DNA of 44,541 nt from CAVSUR01 sp052143655 (GTDB lineage: Bacteria; Actinomycetota; Actinomycetes; Streptosporangiales; Streptosporangiaceae). The notes under the pieces are model-generated. The model worked only from the letters and a program-made list of their open reading frames with translations. It was not told the DNA's origin and did not search any database. The translations under genes were made by a program, and so were the position numbers. How positions within the stretch are numbered: the first letter of the stretch is position 1; each line of letters starts with the position of its first letter. The stretch covers positions 1 through 44,541 of the forward strand of contig JBKQSL010000024.1 in the NCBI GenBank assembly GCA_052143655.1, read 5' to 3'. Of this stretch, positions 1 to 9,553 are shown piece after piece.

Positions 1-523
1 GTGGGGCCCGGCCCTGGCCTGCCTCGGCCGCTACGGGCCCCCGGCCCGCGGCCCGCGCTGCCGCGAACCCCGTGAATGTCACAGCCACGGGCACGCATGC
101 CCATGAACGCCGCACCCACGGGGTGGGCGCGCCAGCATCGGCCGGCCGCCGGACAGCACCCTCGCGGCACAGCCCGGCCGTGCCCGCCGCTGCCTGCCCG
201 CGCCGTTCGGCGCCTGCCCGCCCAGGCCAGCGGCGGGCCGGCAGCCGACGGGCCGGCGAAGTCGGAAATGAGGGGCGCTGCCGGATTAGCCCGGAAATCG
301 CTTGCTCTGGATCGTCATTTCCGGGCGCCTAATTTGATTAGTAACCGATTCTTGAATACTCAGAGTATTCGACTGACTACGCATTGTGAAATGAACGGGC
401 GGCGTATCATCGCGACACATTAATGTGACCTTTTCGTTGCCCGCCGTAATGCGGATTCGGTAATGCTGGAGGAGGTTCGACGGAGCCGGTTCGGGGGAAC
501 CGGAGGCAGTCCGAGGGCTGCCA
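1..523. other. Upstream gap, no supportable gene
   Basis: Positions 1-280 are extremely GC-rich with no open frame that looks like a protein family; the short frames present have arginine/proline-rich shadow composition. From about 300 the sequence turns AT-rich for roughly 150 bases, which is unusual for this genome and looks regulatory. It contains two palindromes described separately. The end of an upstream gene could lie near position 1-75, but nothing identifies it. Confidence 0.5.
354..427. promoter_or_regulatory. AT-rich palindromic region before the sigma gene
   Basis: Two perfect palindromes sit in an AT-rich island. GAATACT-CAG-AGTATTC occupies 354-370 and CACATTAATGTG occupies 416-427. 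They lie 97-170 bases upstream of the sigma gene start, so they are candidate operators for it. TTGAAT at 352-357 could serve as a -35 box, but no convincing -10 follows. The binding protein is unknown. Confidence 0.45.
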
Positions 524-1135
524 ATGGCTAAGGGGGAACGGGTGGAACTGCAGGCAGACAGGGGTGAGAAGGGCAACTTGCGCGAACTGACCGCGCTCGC
601 GGCCGAGGGTGAGCCGGCCGCGATCGAGTTGCTGCTCCGTCAGATCAGGCCAATGGTCGTGCGGTATTGCCGGTCCAGGCTCGGCCGCATTTCCGGTCAT
701 TATCACGTGGCCGATGACGTGGCACAGGAAGTCTGCATCGCCGTTCTTTCCGCGCTTCCGCGCTATCAGGACATGGGGCGGCCGTTCGCTTCGTTCGTAT
801 TCGGCATAGCCGCCCATAAAGTGGCCGACGCCATGCGCAGTGCCGCAAGGCTCGCGATTCCGACCGAGGATCTGCCGGACGGCCCGGACGACCGGCCGGG
901 CCCTGAGGAGACCGCGGTGGCCTGCATCGAGGCGGAACGGGCCCGGGCGCTGCTGGCCCGGCTGCCGCTGCAGCAGCGCGAGCTGGTCGCCCTGCGGCTG
1001 CTGAGCGGGCTGACGGCCGAGGAGACCGGCCAGGTCCTGGGCATGTCCGCGGGCGCGGTGCGGGTCGCCCAGCACCGGGCGCTGGCGCGGCTGCGGGCCA
1101 TCGCCACGGCCGAGCACATGGCCTGGTCCGCCTGA
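524..1135 (+). CDS. shbA: RNA polymerase sigma-70 family factor, ShbA/SigD-like
   Basis: A 203-residue two-domain (group IV) sigma factor. Region 2 spans about residues 45-107, including the helix around VADDVAQEV. Region 4 spans about 145-192, ending in a helix-turn-helix with LTAEETGQVLGMSAGAVRVA. Its position directly upstream of guaB matches the Streptomyces locus where ShbA drives the principal sigma gene hrdB, so the name rests on family plus synteny. No anti-sigma gene lies next to it, as is usual for ShbA. Two starts are possible: ATG 524, with a poorly placed GGAGG at 502-506, or GTG 542 (residue 7), with AGGGGGAA immediately upstream. The latter has the better ribosome binding site. 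Confidence 0.8.
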   Translation: MAKGERVELQADRGEKGNLRELTALAAEGEPAAIELLLRQIRPMVVRYCRSRLGRISGHYHVADDVAQEVCIAVLSALPRYQDMGRPFASFVFGIAAHKVADAMRSAARLAIPTEDLPDGPDDRPGPEETAVACIEAERARALLARLPLQQRELVALRLLSGLTAEETGQVLGMSAGAVRVAQHRALARLRAIATAEHMAWSA

Positions 1136-1225
1136 CCCGCGGGCCGGCCCGGGCGGCCTGACTGCCTGACTGCCGCGCGGTCACTAAGATGAGCGCATCC
1201 CACCACGAGCGCTTCGGAACGTGAC

Positions 1226-2716
1226 ATGACTGAGGATGCCAAGTTCAGCCCGCCCGCACTGACCTTTGATGACGTGCTGCTGCTGCCCGCGTACTCGGCG
1301 CTGATGCCGAGCGAGGCGGACACGACCGCTCGGCTGACCCGGCGGATCAGCCTGCGGGTCCCGCTGGTGTCCTCGGCCATGGATACCGTCACCGAGGCCC
1401 GGATGGCCGTGGCCATGGCCCGCCAGGGCGGCGTGGGCGTGCTGCACCGGAACATGTCCGTGGCGGAGCAGGCCCAGCAGGCCGACGTGGTCAAGCGGTC
1501 CGAGGCCGGGATGATCACCAACCCGGTCACCTGCCGCCCGGCCGCCACGGTCGCCGACGTCGATCAGCTCTGCGCCCGTTACCGCATCTCCGGCGTGCCG
1601 GTCACCAGCCCGGACGGGATCCTGGTGGGGATCGTGACCAACCGCGACATCCGGTTCGTGGCCGATCACAGTCGGCCCGTGGCCGAGGTGATGACCTCGA
1701 TGCCGCTGGTCACAGCGCCGGAAGGGGTAGCGGCCGACGAGGCACTCCGGCTGCTGGCCGCGAACAAGATCGAGAAGCTGCCGCTGGTCGACCAGGCCGG
1801 ACGGCTGCGCGGGCTGATCACCGTCAAGGACTTCGCCAAGAGCGAGAAGTTCCCCAGCGCCACCAAGGACTCCGGGGGGCGGCTGGTCGTCGGCGCGGCC
1901 GTCGGGGTCGGCGAGGACGCCAAGCGCCGGGCCCAGGCGCTGATCGACGCGGGCGCGGACTTCCTGGTGGTGGACACCGCACACGGCCATTCCCGCGCCG
2001 TGCTGGAGATGGTCGCCAAGATCAAGGCCAACAGCCAGGTCGAGGTGGTGGGCGGCAACATCGCCACCAGGGCAGGCGCGCAGGCGCTGATCGACGCCGG
2101 GGCGGACGCGGTGAAGGTGGGCGTCGGGCCCGGTTCGATCTGCACCACCCGGGTGGTGGCCGGCGTGGGCGTGCCGCAGGTCACCGCGATCTTCGAGGCC
2201 GCGCAGGCGGCCCGGGCGGCCGGCCTGCCGGTGATCGGCGATGGCGGCCTGCAGTACTCCGGTGACATCGCCAAGGCCATCGCGGCCGGCGCCGACACCG
2301 TGATGCTCGGCAGCCTGCTGGCAGGCTGCGAAGAAGGCCCCGGCGAGATGGTGTTCATCCACGGCAAGCAGTTCAAGCTGTACCGGGGGATGGGCTCGCT
2401 GGCCGCCATGCGCAACCCCGAGCGCGGCCGGTCCTACTCCAAGGACCGCTACTTCCAGGACGACGTGCTGCGCGAGGACAAGCTCGTGCCCGAGGGCGTC
2501 GAGGGCCAGGTGCCCTACCGGGGCCCGCTGTCGGCCGTGGCCGAGCAGCTGGTCGGCGGCCTGCGCGCGGCCATGGGCTACTGCGGCGCAGCGACGATCG
2601 CCGACCTGCAGCAGGCCCGGTTCACCCAGATCACCGCGGCCGGCCTGGCCGAGAGCCATCCGCATGACATCCAGATGACCGCCGAGGCGCCGAACTACGT
2701 CGGCCGCCGGACATGA
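1226..2716 (+). CDS. guaB: IMP dehydrogenase
   Basis: Oxidises IMP to XMP with NAD+, the committed step of GMP synthesis in the cytoplasm. At 496 residues it has normal family length. A TIM barrel is interrupted by a pair of CBS domains at about residues 97-205. The catalytic loop GPGSICTTR carries Cys306, followed by VVAGVGVPQ. The IMP phosphate and flap parts DGGLQYSGDIAKA, KLYRGMGSL and EGQVPYRG are all present. The gene follows the sigma factor by 90 bases and precedes guaB3, the usual actinobacterial order. TAAGAT at 1185-1190 may be its own -10, leaving a leader of about 30 nt; the ribosome binding site is weak (GGAACGTGAC). Confidence 0.97.
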   Translation: MTEDAKFSPPALTFDDVLLLPAYSALMPSEADTTARLTRRISLRVPLVSSAMDTVTEARMAVAMARQGGVGVLHRNMSVAEQAQQADVVKRSEAGMITNPVTCRPAATVADVDQLCARYRISGVPVTSPDGILVGIVTNRDIRFVADHSRPVAEVMTSMPLVTAPEGVAADEALRLLAANKIEKLPLVDQAGRLRGLITVKDFAKSEKFPSATKDSGGRLVVGAAVGVGEDAKRRAQALIDAGADFLVVDTAHGHSRAVLEMVAKIKANSQVEVVGGNIATRAGAQALIDAGADAVKVGVGPGSICTTRVVAGVGVPQVTAIFEAAQAARAAGLPVIGDGGLQYSGDIAKAIAAGADTVMLGSLLAGCEEGPGEMVFIHGKQFKLYRGMGSLAAMRNPERGRSYSKDRYFQDDVLREDKLVPEGVEGQVPYRGPLSAVAEQLVGGLRAAMGYCGAATIADLQQARFTQITAAGLAESHPHDIQMTAEAPNYVGRRT

Positions 2717-2720
2717 CCGG

Positions 2721-2743
2721 CCGGCCGGACAGCACCGGGCCGG
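2721..2743 (+). terminator. Possible hairpin after guaB
   Basis: CCGGCC (2721-2726) can pair with GGCCGG (2738-2743), and ACCCTGTTTT follows. This resembles a weak intrinsic terminator. It could separate guaB from guaB3, but the GC content makes chance hairpins common. Confidence 0.3.
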
Positions 2744-2849
2744 ACCCTGTTTTCATCCCTGAACAAGATCGCCGTGCCGGCCACCGCCGCCGGCAGCACA
2801 CTGCCGCGCGGATGCCGCGGATGCCCCAGCCGGGCGGGAGGAGGCCCCG

Positions 2850-3989
2850 ATGACCCAGGTGGAGATCGGCCGCGGTAAGAGCGGCCGCCGCGCGTACTCG
2901 CTGGACGAGATCGGCATCGTGCCCTCGCGCCGGACCCGCGACCCGGAGGAGGTGTCGGTCGCGTGGCAGATCGACGCTTACCGGTTCGAGCTGCCGCTGG
3001 TCGTGGCGCCGATGGACAGCGTCGTCTCGCCGCAGACCGCGATCGAGGTAGGCCGCCTCGGCGGCCTGGCCCCGCTGGACCTGGAGGGCCTGTGGACCCG
3101 GTATGACGATCCCGAGCCGCTGCTCGCCGAGGTGGCCGAGCTCTCCGACGAGGCGGCCACCCGGCGGCTGCAGGAGATGTACGCCCGGCCGATCCGCGAC
3201 GACCTGATCGGGCAGCGGATCGGCGAGGTCCGGGCCGCCGGGGTCACCACGGCCGCCCGGCTGTCCCCGCAGCGCACCGTCCGCTACTACAAGACGGTCA
3301 TCGACGCCGGGGTGGACCTGTTCGTGATCCGCGGCACCACGGTGTCGGCCGAGCACGTGTCCGGCAAGGCCGAGCCGCTGAACCTCAAGCAGTTCATCTA
3401 CGAGCTGGACGTGCCGGTGATCGTCGGCGGCTGCGCGACCTACACCGCCGCCCTGCACCTGATGCGGACCGGCGCGGCGGGCGTGCTGGCCGGGTTCGGC
3501 GGCGGGGCCGGGCACACCACCGCGGCGGTGCTCGGCGTCGCCGTGCCCACCGCGACGTCGATCGCCGACGTGGCCGCGGCCCGCCGGGACTACCTCGACG
3601 AGTCCGGCGGCCGGTACGTGCACGTGATCGCCGACGGCGGCATGCGCACCAGCGGGGACATCGCCAAGGCGCTGGCGCTCGGCGCCGACGCGGTGATGGT
3701 CGGCTCGCCGCTGGCCCGGTCCGCCCAGGCGCCCGGCCGCGGCTACCACTGGGGCAGCGAGGCGCACCACACCGAGCTGCCGCGCGGCACCCGGGTGCAC
3801 GTGGGCACCATCGGCACGATCGAGCAGATCCTGCACGGGCCGTCGGCGACCGCAGACGGCTCGATGAACCTGATGGGGGCGCTGCGCCGGACCATGGCCA
3901 CCTCCGGCTACTCGGACCTGAAGGAATTCCAGCGGGTCGAGGTAGTCGTGACGCCGAGCGCGCCGCTGACGGCCCCGCCGCGCCGCTGA
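2850..3989 (+). CDS. guaB3: GuaB3 family IMP dehydrogenase-related protein
   Basis: A 379-residue TIM-barrel protein of the IMPDH/GMP reductase superfamily without CBS domains. The N-terminal GRGKSGRRAYSLDEIGIVPS and the DGGMRTSGDIAKALALGADAV segment mark the GuaB3 group. In the catalytic loop, where guaB next door has GPGSICTTR with Cys306, this protein reads GGGAGHTTA, so His222 replaces the nucleophilic cysteine. It should therefore not act as a normal IMP dehydrogenase. Mycobacterial GuaB3 is not known to have IMPDH activity, while a cyanobacterial GuaB3 has been reported as a GMP reductase. A strong GGGAGGAGG precedes the ATG by 6 bases. Function here is unknown. Confidence 0.9.
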   Translation: MTQVEIGRGKSGRRAYSLDEIGIVPSRRTRDPEEVSVAWQIDAYRFELPLVVAPMDSVVSPQTAIEVGRLGGLAPLDLEGLWTRYDDPEPLLAEVAELSDEAATRRLQEMYARPIRDDLIGQRIGEVRAAGVTTAARLSPQRTVRYYKTVIDAGVDLFVIRGTTVSAEHVSGKAEPLNLKQFIYELDVPVIVGGCATYTAALHLMRTGAAGVLAGFGGGAGHTTAAVLGVAVPTATSIADVAAARRDYLDESGGRYVHVIADGGMRTSGDIAKALALGADAVMVGSPLARSAQAPGRGYHWGSEAHHTELPRGTRVHVGTIGTIEQILHGPSATADGSMNLMGALRRTMATSGYSDLKEFQRVEVVVTPSAPLTAPPRR

Positions 3990-4029
3990 CGGCGGGCGGC
4001 TCGCGCCCGCACCGGCTGCCGCCCGCAAC

Positions 4030-4035
4030 TAGGCT
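4030..4035 (+). promoter_or_regulatory. -10 box of trpS (leaderless type)
   Basis: TAGGCT ends exactly 7 nt before the trpS ATG, and no Shine-Dalgarno is present. This is the pattern of a leaderless transcript. Confidence 0.5.
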
Positions 4036-4042
4036 TCCCGGC

Positions 4043-5053
4043 ATGTCCCGACCCCGCGTGTTCTCCGGCATCCAGCCGACCGCCGACTCGTTCCACCTCG
4101 GCAACTATCTGGGCGCGGTGCGCCAGTGGGCCGCGATGCAGGAGACCCACGACGCGGTCTACTGCGTCGTGGACCTGCACGCGATCACGATGACGATGCC
4201 GAAGGACGCGGCCGAGTTGCGGCGCCGCACCCGGGTCGCGGCGGCCCAGCTGGTGGCGTCGGGCCTGGACCCCGACCGGTGCATCGTGTTCGTGCAGAGC
4301 CACGTGCCGCAGCATGCGGAGCTCGGCTGGGTGCTCGGCTGCCTGACCGGGTTCGGCGAGGCGGCCCGGATGGTGCAGTTCAAGGACAAGTCGGCGAAGT
4401 CCGGCGCGGACCCGGCGAGCGTCGGGCTGTTCACCTACCCGATCCTGCAGGCCGCCGACATCCTGCTCTACGACACCGACCAGGTGCCGGTCGGCGAGGA
4501 TCAGCGCCAGCACCTGGAGCTGACCCGGACGCTGGCGCAGCGGTTCAACCACCGGTTCGGCCGGACCCTGGTAGTGCCCGGGCCCTACATCCTGCCCGAG
4601 GTGGCCCGGATCGCCGACCTGCAGGACCCGGCGATCAAGATGAGCAAGTCGGCCTCGTCCCCGCAGGGCCTGGTCGACGTGCTGGAGGACCCCGGCTCGA
4701 TCCGCAAGAAGATCGCCCGGGCGGTTACCGACACCGGCGCCGAGATCCGCGCGGACGAGGAGGCCAAGCCGGGCATCACGAATCTGCTGCGGATCTACTC
4801 GGCGCTGTCCGGCGAGAGCGTGGCCGGCCTGGAGCGGCGGTACGCCGGCTCTGGCTACGGCGGGTTCAAGAAGGACCTGGCCGAGATAGTCGTCGGCGCG
4901 TTCGCGCCGATCCGGGAGCGGACCGAGAAGCTGCTCGCGGACGAGGCCGAGCTGGACGCGATCCTGGCGGCCGGCGCCGCGCGGGCCACGAAGATCGCCG
5001 CCCGCACCATGTCCGCGGTACGCGACAAGATCGGCTTCCTGCCCGGCACCTGA
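4043..5053 (+). CDS. trpS: Tryptophanyl-tRNA synthetase
   Basis: Charges tRNA-Trp with tryptophan using ATP; a class I synthetase acting in the cytoplasm. At 336 residues it matches bacterial TrpRS. The HIGH-type motif is FHLGN (residues 17-21) after SGIQPT, and the KMSKS loop is IKMSKS at 198-203. GEDQRQHLELTR, typical of TrpRS, is also present. The start is fixed by homology (RVFSGIQPT near the N-terminus) and by the leaderless promoter spacing. The gene converges on the carboxypeptidase gene, with a hairpin repeat between them. A single copy is seen; whether this genome has a second, antibiotic-resistant TrpRS cannot be told. Confidence 0.96.
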   Translation: MSRPRVFSGIQPTADSFHLGNYLGAVRQWAAMQETHDAVYCVVDLHAITMTMPKDAAELRRRTRVAAAQLVASGLDPDRCIVFVQSHVPQHAELGWVLGCLTGFGEAARMVQFKDKSAKSGADPASVGLFTYPILQAADILLYDTDQVPVGEDQRQHLELTRTLAQRFNHRFGRTLVVPGPYILPEVARIADLQDPAIKMSKSASSPQGLVDVLEDPGSIRKKIARAVTDTGAEIRADEEAKPGITNLLRIYSALSGESVAGLERRYAGSGYGGFKKDLAEIVVGAFAPIRERTEKLLADEAELDAILAAGAARATKIAARTMSAVRDKIGFLPGT

Positions 5054-5082
5054 CCGGGTTCTGGCCGCCGGCGTGCTGGCGC

Positions 5083-5141
5083 TTTCATGATCTCGGTGAT
5101 TCGTCCGCACATAGACCTGACGGGTTACCGAGATCATGAAA
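5083..5141. repeat. Dispersed hairpin repeat, copy A
   Basis: A perfect 15-bp inverted repeat, TTTCATGATCTCGGT at 5083-5097 with its complement at 5127-5141, encloses a 29-nt loop. The loop holds GCACATAGACCTGA (5107-5120), which recurs exactly on the opposite strand in the hairpin at 29289-29339. It lies between two convergent genes and could act as a bidirectional terminator. Confidence 0.85.
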
Positions 5142-5186
5142 CTCAGGCCGGCCCGGCGGGTAGCCAGACGGCGGGCCGACCGGTCG

Positions 5187-6536
5187 CTAGCCTGCGGCCC
5201 GGCGCCGGCGCCGGGCCAGCCAGCCCAGGCCCACGGCGCTCGCGGCGACGCAGCCTGCGGCGATGGCGAGCGGTACCACCGGCAGCCCGGGCGATGCCGA
5301 TCCGGCGGTTCCGGCCGCCGCCCCCGCCCGGGCGGCCCGGCCTGGTCCCGGCTTCGCGGCCGCGGCGGACCTGGCCGCTGTCGCGGCCGGCGACGGGCTG
5401 GCCCCGGCTGCGGCAGGCCGGGCCGCCGGCCGCGGCGGCACCAGGGTGCCGACCGGCGCGACCTTGCCGTCCGTCGCGAAGCCCCAGTTCAGCAGCCGCT
5501 CGCCGGAGGTGATCTCCTGCAGCGGCGTGCAGTGCAGCAACGTCACGATCAGCGTCACGCCGTGCCGCCGGGCCAGGCCGATGTAGGTGGCGTGCGCCGC
5601 CTCGGTCCAGCCGATCTTGCCGCCGATGCCGCCGCGGTAATCGGTCAGCAGCGTGTTCTGGTTCACCAGCGTGACCTTGTGCCGGGGCCGGACCAGGAAC
5701 CGGGCCACGAGCGTGGAGTCATACCGCATGAACGCCGGGCTGCGCAGCGCCTGGCGCGCGATCAGCGCCAGGTCGTACGCCGAAACGTGCTGGCCCGCTG
5801 CGGGCAGGCCGTTGGGGTCCTTGGCCAGCACGTCGTAGGCCTGCAGCCGGTGAGCCTCCGCGTTCATCAGGCCGATGCCCCGGCTGTAGGACCCGGTCGC
5901 CTGGGCCAGGGCGACCGCCGCATCGTTGGCGGAGATCATCAGCAGTGCGCGGAACAGGGCCGCCACCCGGTACTGGCGGCCGCGGATCAGGCCCACCACG
6001 TTGGGCACCACGGACGTGGCCTGCCGGCTGGCCCGCACCAGGGCGCCCGGGTTCAGCCGCGGGATCAGCGTGATGGCGGTAAGCACCTTCAGCGTGCTGG
6101 CCGGGGGGAACTCGCCGTGCGCGTCCTTGGCGGCCAGCACCTGGCCGGTGCCCGCGTCGGCGATCACCCAGGCCCTGGCCGGGACCCTGGGCACCCGGCG
6201 GGCACTGCGCGCCGGGTAGTTCACCACTACGCCCGGGCTGGCCAGCCGGGCGCCGCCGACGTCGGCGCGAGCCGTCGTCCCGCCCGCCGTCGTCCCGCCC
6301 GCCGTCGTCCCGCTCGCGGCCAAGGTCCCGCTCGCACCCACCGTCCCGGCGGCGGCAGCCGCCCCGGCCGCTGGCCCGAGGCCGGCCATGACCGCCAGCC
6401 CGGCCGCCAGCGCTGCCAGCGCGGCGCGGCGCGTGCGCGGCCGCCAGCCGCGATCCGGCCCGGCCTGGCACTGGCTGGCCTGGCACTGGCTGGTGCGATG
6501 CTGCATGGCGCGCGGTCCGCCGGCCCGAGCGTGCAT
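5187..6536 (-). CDS. D-alanyl-D-alanine carboxypeptidase (serine-type, S11-like)
   Basis: Trims the terminal D-Ala of peptidoglycan stem peptides outside the membrane. The protein has 449 residues. A basic N-terminus (RPRTRR) and hydrophobic stretch at about 37-62 form a signal peptide. The catalytic SxxK is STLK (147-150) and SxN is SAN (202-204). The third motif, usually KTG, reads KIG at 307-309. A Pro/Ala-rich linker leads to a C-terminal transmembrane helix (about 418-441) and a run of arginines, so the enzyme is membrane-anchored. Two short nucleotide repeats inflate the N-terminus, giving SQCQA twice and TTAGG about three times. ATG at residue 11 is an alternative start. AAGGGG lies upstream of the first ATG. 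Confidence 0.85.
   Translation of the reverse strand: MHARAGGPRAMQHRTSQCQASQCQAGPDRGWRPRTRRAALAALAAGLAVMAGLGPAAGAAAAAGTVGASGTLAASGTTAGGTTAGGTTARADVGGARLASPGVVVNYPARSARRVPRVPARAWVIADAGTGQVLAAKDAHGEFPPASTLKVLTAITLIPRLNPGALVRASRQATSVVPNVVGLIRGRQYRVAALFRALLMISANDAAVALAQATGSYSRGIGLMNAEAHRLQAYDVLAKDPNGLPAAGQHVSAYDLALIARQALRSPAFMRYDSTLVARFLVRPRHKVTLVNQNTLLTDYRGGIGGKIGWTEAAHATYIGLARRHGVTLIVTLLHCTPLQEITSGERLLNWGFATDGKVAPVGTLVPPRPAARPAAAGASPSPAATAARSAAAAKPGPGRAARAGAAAGTAGSASPGLPVVPLAIAAGCVAASAVGLGWLARRRRRAAG
6268..6318. repeat. 15-bp tandem repeat inside the carboxypeptidase gene
   Basis: About three copies of GCCGTCGTCCCGCCC lie in frame and encode the TTAGG repeats just after the signal peptide. The unit is a multiple of three, so copy-number change would preserve the frame. 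Confidence 0.8.
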
Positions 6537-6656
6537 TCTTTACGGCCCCTTGCCCACGCCGGATGCAGCCGGCGCGCTCCGTCCCACCGTAACCCCCGTG
6601 GCCGGCAGCATACGCCGAGTGACCGCGGTCGGCCCGCGCCATGTGACACTCGTCCC

Positions 6657-6684
6657 TAGACACCGGCGGAGCGGCCCTTAGTCT
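6657..6684 (+). promoter_or_regulatory. Promoter of the mutase gene (leaderless)
   Basis: TAGACA at 6657-6662 (-35-like, five of six bases of TTGACA) is followed by a 16-bp spacer and TAGTCT at 6679-6684 (-10). Seven bases later comes the ATG at 6692. This is the most complete promoter in the window. Confidence 0.6.
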
Positions 6685-6691
6685 GGGGCGC

Positions 6692-8272
<1,581 letters not shown>

Positions 8273-8386
8273 GGATCCGGCCGCCCGGCTCTGCCGCCTG
8301 ACGACTCTGCCGCCCTGGTGCAACGGTGCCCCCTAGGTGTAACCGTAGTGCTGGCGGGCAGTGGCGCGAGGTCAAGGAGGCACGCG

Positions 8387-9553
8387 GTGGCGATCAAGTG
8401 GAATCCTTCGGCCGGCCCTACGCTGGGCATCGAGTGGGAGCTTCAGCTCATCGACAGCGCCACCCGGCTGCTGCGGCAGGACGCGCGGGAGGTACTGAGC
8501 GCGCTGCCCGGACTGGACGAGACGGGTGAGCACCCCAAGATCCGCTTCGAGATGATGCAGTCGACGGTCGAGGTCGTCACCGGGATCTGCAGCACCGTTT
8601 CGGAGGCCAAGGCCGACCTGGCGGCCACAATCTCGCAACTTCAGCGGATTACGGCGGGCCGAGGTACGATGCTGGCCTGCGCCGGAACACATCCCGTGAG
8701 CGACTGGCGGGATGCCAAGATGGCACCTATTCAGCGCTATGCCGAACTCGTCGAGCAGATGCAGTGGCTGGCCCGCCGGATCCAGACGTTCGGGGTTCAC
8801 GTTCACGTCGGTATCCGGGACCAGAGCAGGGCGATTCCCATCGTCAACGCGCTCGCTGCCTATCTGCCGCATTTCCTGGCGCTGACGGCGTCCAGCCCGT
8901 TCTGGGGCGGGCACGACACCGGGCTCGCCTCGAGCCGGGCCATTATCTTCGGCGGGCTGCCGACGTCGGGCCCGCCGCCGCTGCTGGCAGACTGGAGTGA
9001 GTTCGAGGAGTACATGGACACCTTGCTGCGAGCCGGGACGATCCGGAGCATCAAGGAGGTGTGGTGGGACGTCAGGCCGCACCCCGACTTCGGCACGCTT
9101 GAGGTCCGCATGTTCGACGGTGTCCCCACGCTGCGCGAAGTCGGAATGGTCGCCGCGCTGACCCAGTCGCTAGTCCAGCTGCTCGACTTCCAGCTTGATC
9201 GCGGATATCGGCTTCCGCGCCCGGCCGCCTGGGTTGTGCGTGACAATAAATGGCGGGCCACCAGGTACGGCCTGGATGCCAGGATTATCACCGACGACAC
9301 CGGCTCGACCGCTCCTGTCCGCGATGAGCTGTACGAGCTCACCCGCGAGCTGGCGCCGTTCGCGGACCGGCTGGGCTGCGAGGAAGAGCTCAGCGTGGTG
9401 TCCGAGGTGCTTGAGCGCGGTGCCTCGTACGAGCGCCAGCGGGCCGTTGTAGAGAAAGGCGGCGACCTCGCCGATGTCGTTGACGCACTTGCCGCCGAGT
9501 TCTCCGGCGACCGTTTCGCCGCCCCGGGGGAGCTGGCACATGGCCGAACATGA
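8387..9553 (+). CDS. GCS2-family carboxylate-amine ligase (YbdK-like)
   Basis: A 388-residue protein of the glutamate-cysteine ligase 2 family, which joins a carboxylate, usually glutamate gamma-carboxyl, to an amine using ATP. Family marks include TLGIEWELQLID near the N-terminus, the FEMMQSTVEVVTG segment, GVHVHVGI, and TLEVRMFDGVPT near 240. I chose GTG 8387 because AAGGAGG lies 6 bases upstream and the open frame before it looks non-coding. The stop overlaps the start of the next gene by 14 nt, so the two are probably translationally coupled. The true substrate is unknown; true GshA activity should not be assumed, since many members are only weak glutamate-cysteine ligases. Confidence 0.85.
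   Translation: MAIKWNPSAGPTLGIEWELQLIDSATRLLRQDAREVLSALPGLDETGEHPKIRFEMMQSTVEVVTGICSTVSEAKADLAATISQLQRITAGRGTMLACAGTHPVSDWRDAKMAPIQRYAELVEQMQWLARRIQTFGVHVHVGIRDQSRAIPIVNALAAYLPHFLALTASSPFWGGHDTGLASSRAIIFGGLPTSGPPPLLADWSEFEEYMDTLLRAGTIRSIKEVWWDVRPHPDFGTLEVRMFDGVPTLREVGMVAALTQSLVQLLDFQLDRGYRLPRPAAWVVRDNKWRATRYGLDARIITDDTGSTAPVRDELYELTRELAPFADRLGCEEELSVVSEVLERGASYERQRAVVEKGGDLADVVDALAAEFSGDRFAAPGELAHGRT

Noticed and set aside
72..423. Two short overlapping frames in the upstream gap
   Set aside because: Arg/Pro/Ala-rich, no ribosome binding site, no family resemblance.
1184..2665. A 493-codon open frame antisense to guaB
   Set aside because: Composition is typical of an antisense shadow, and guaB on the other strand is unambiguous.
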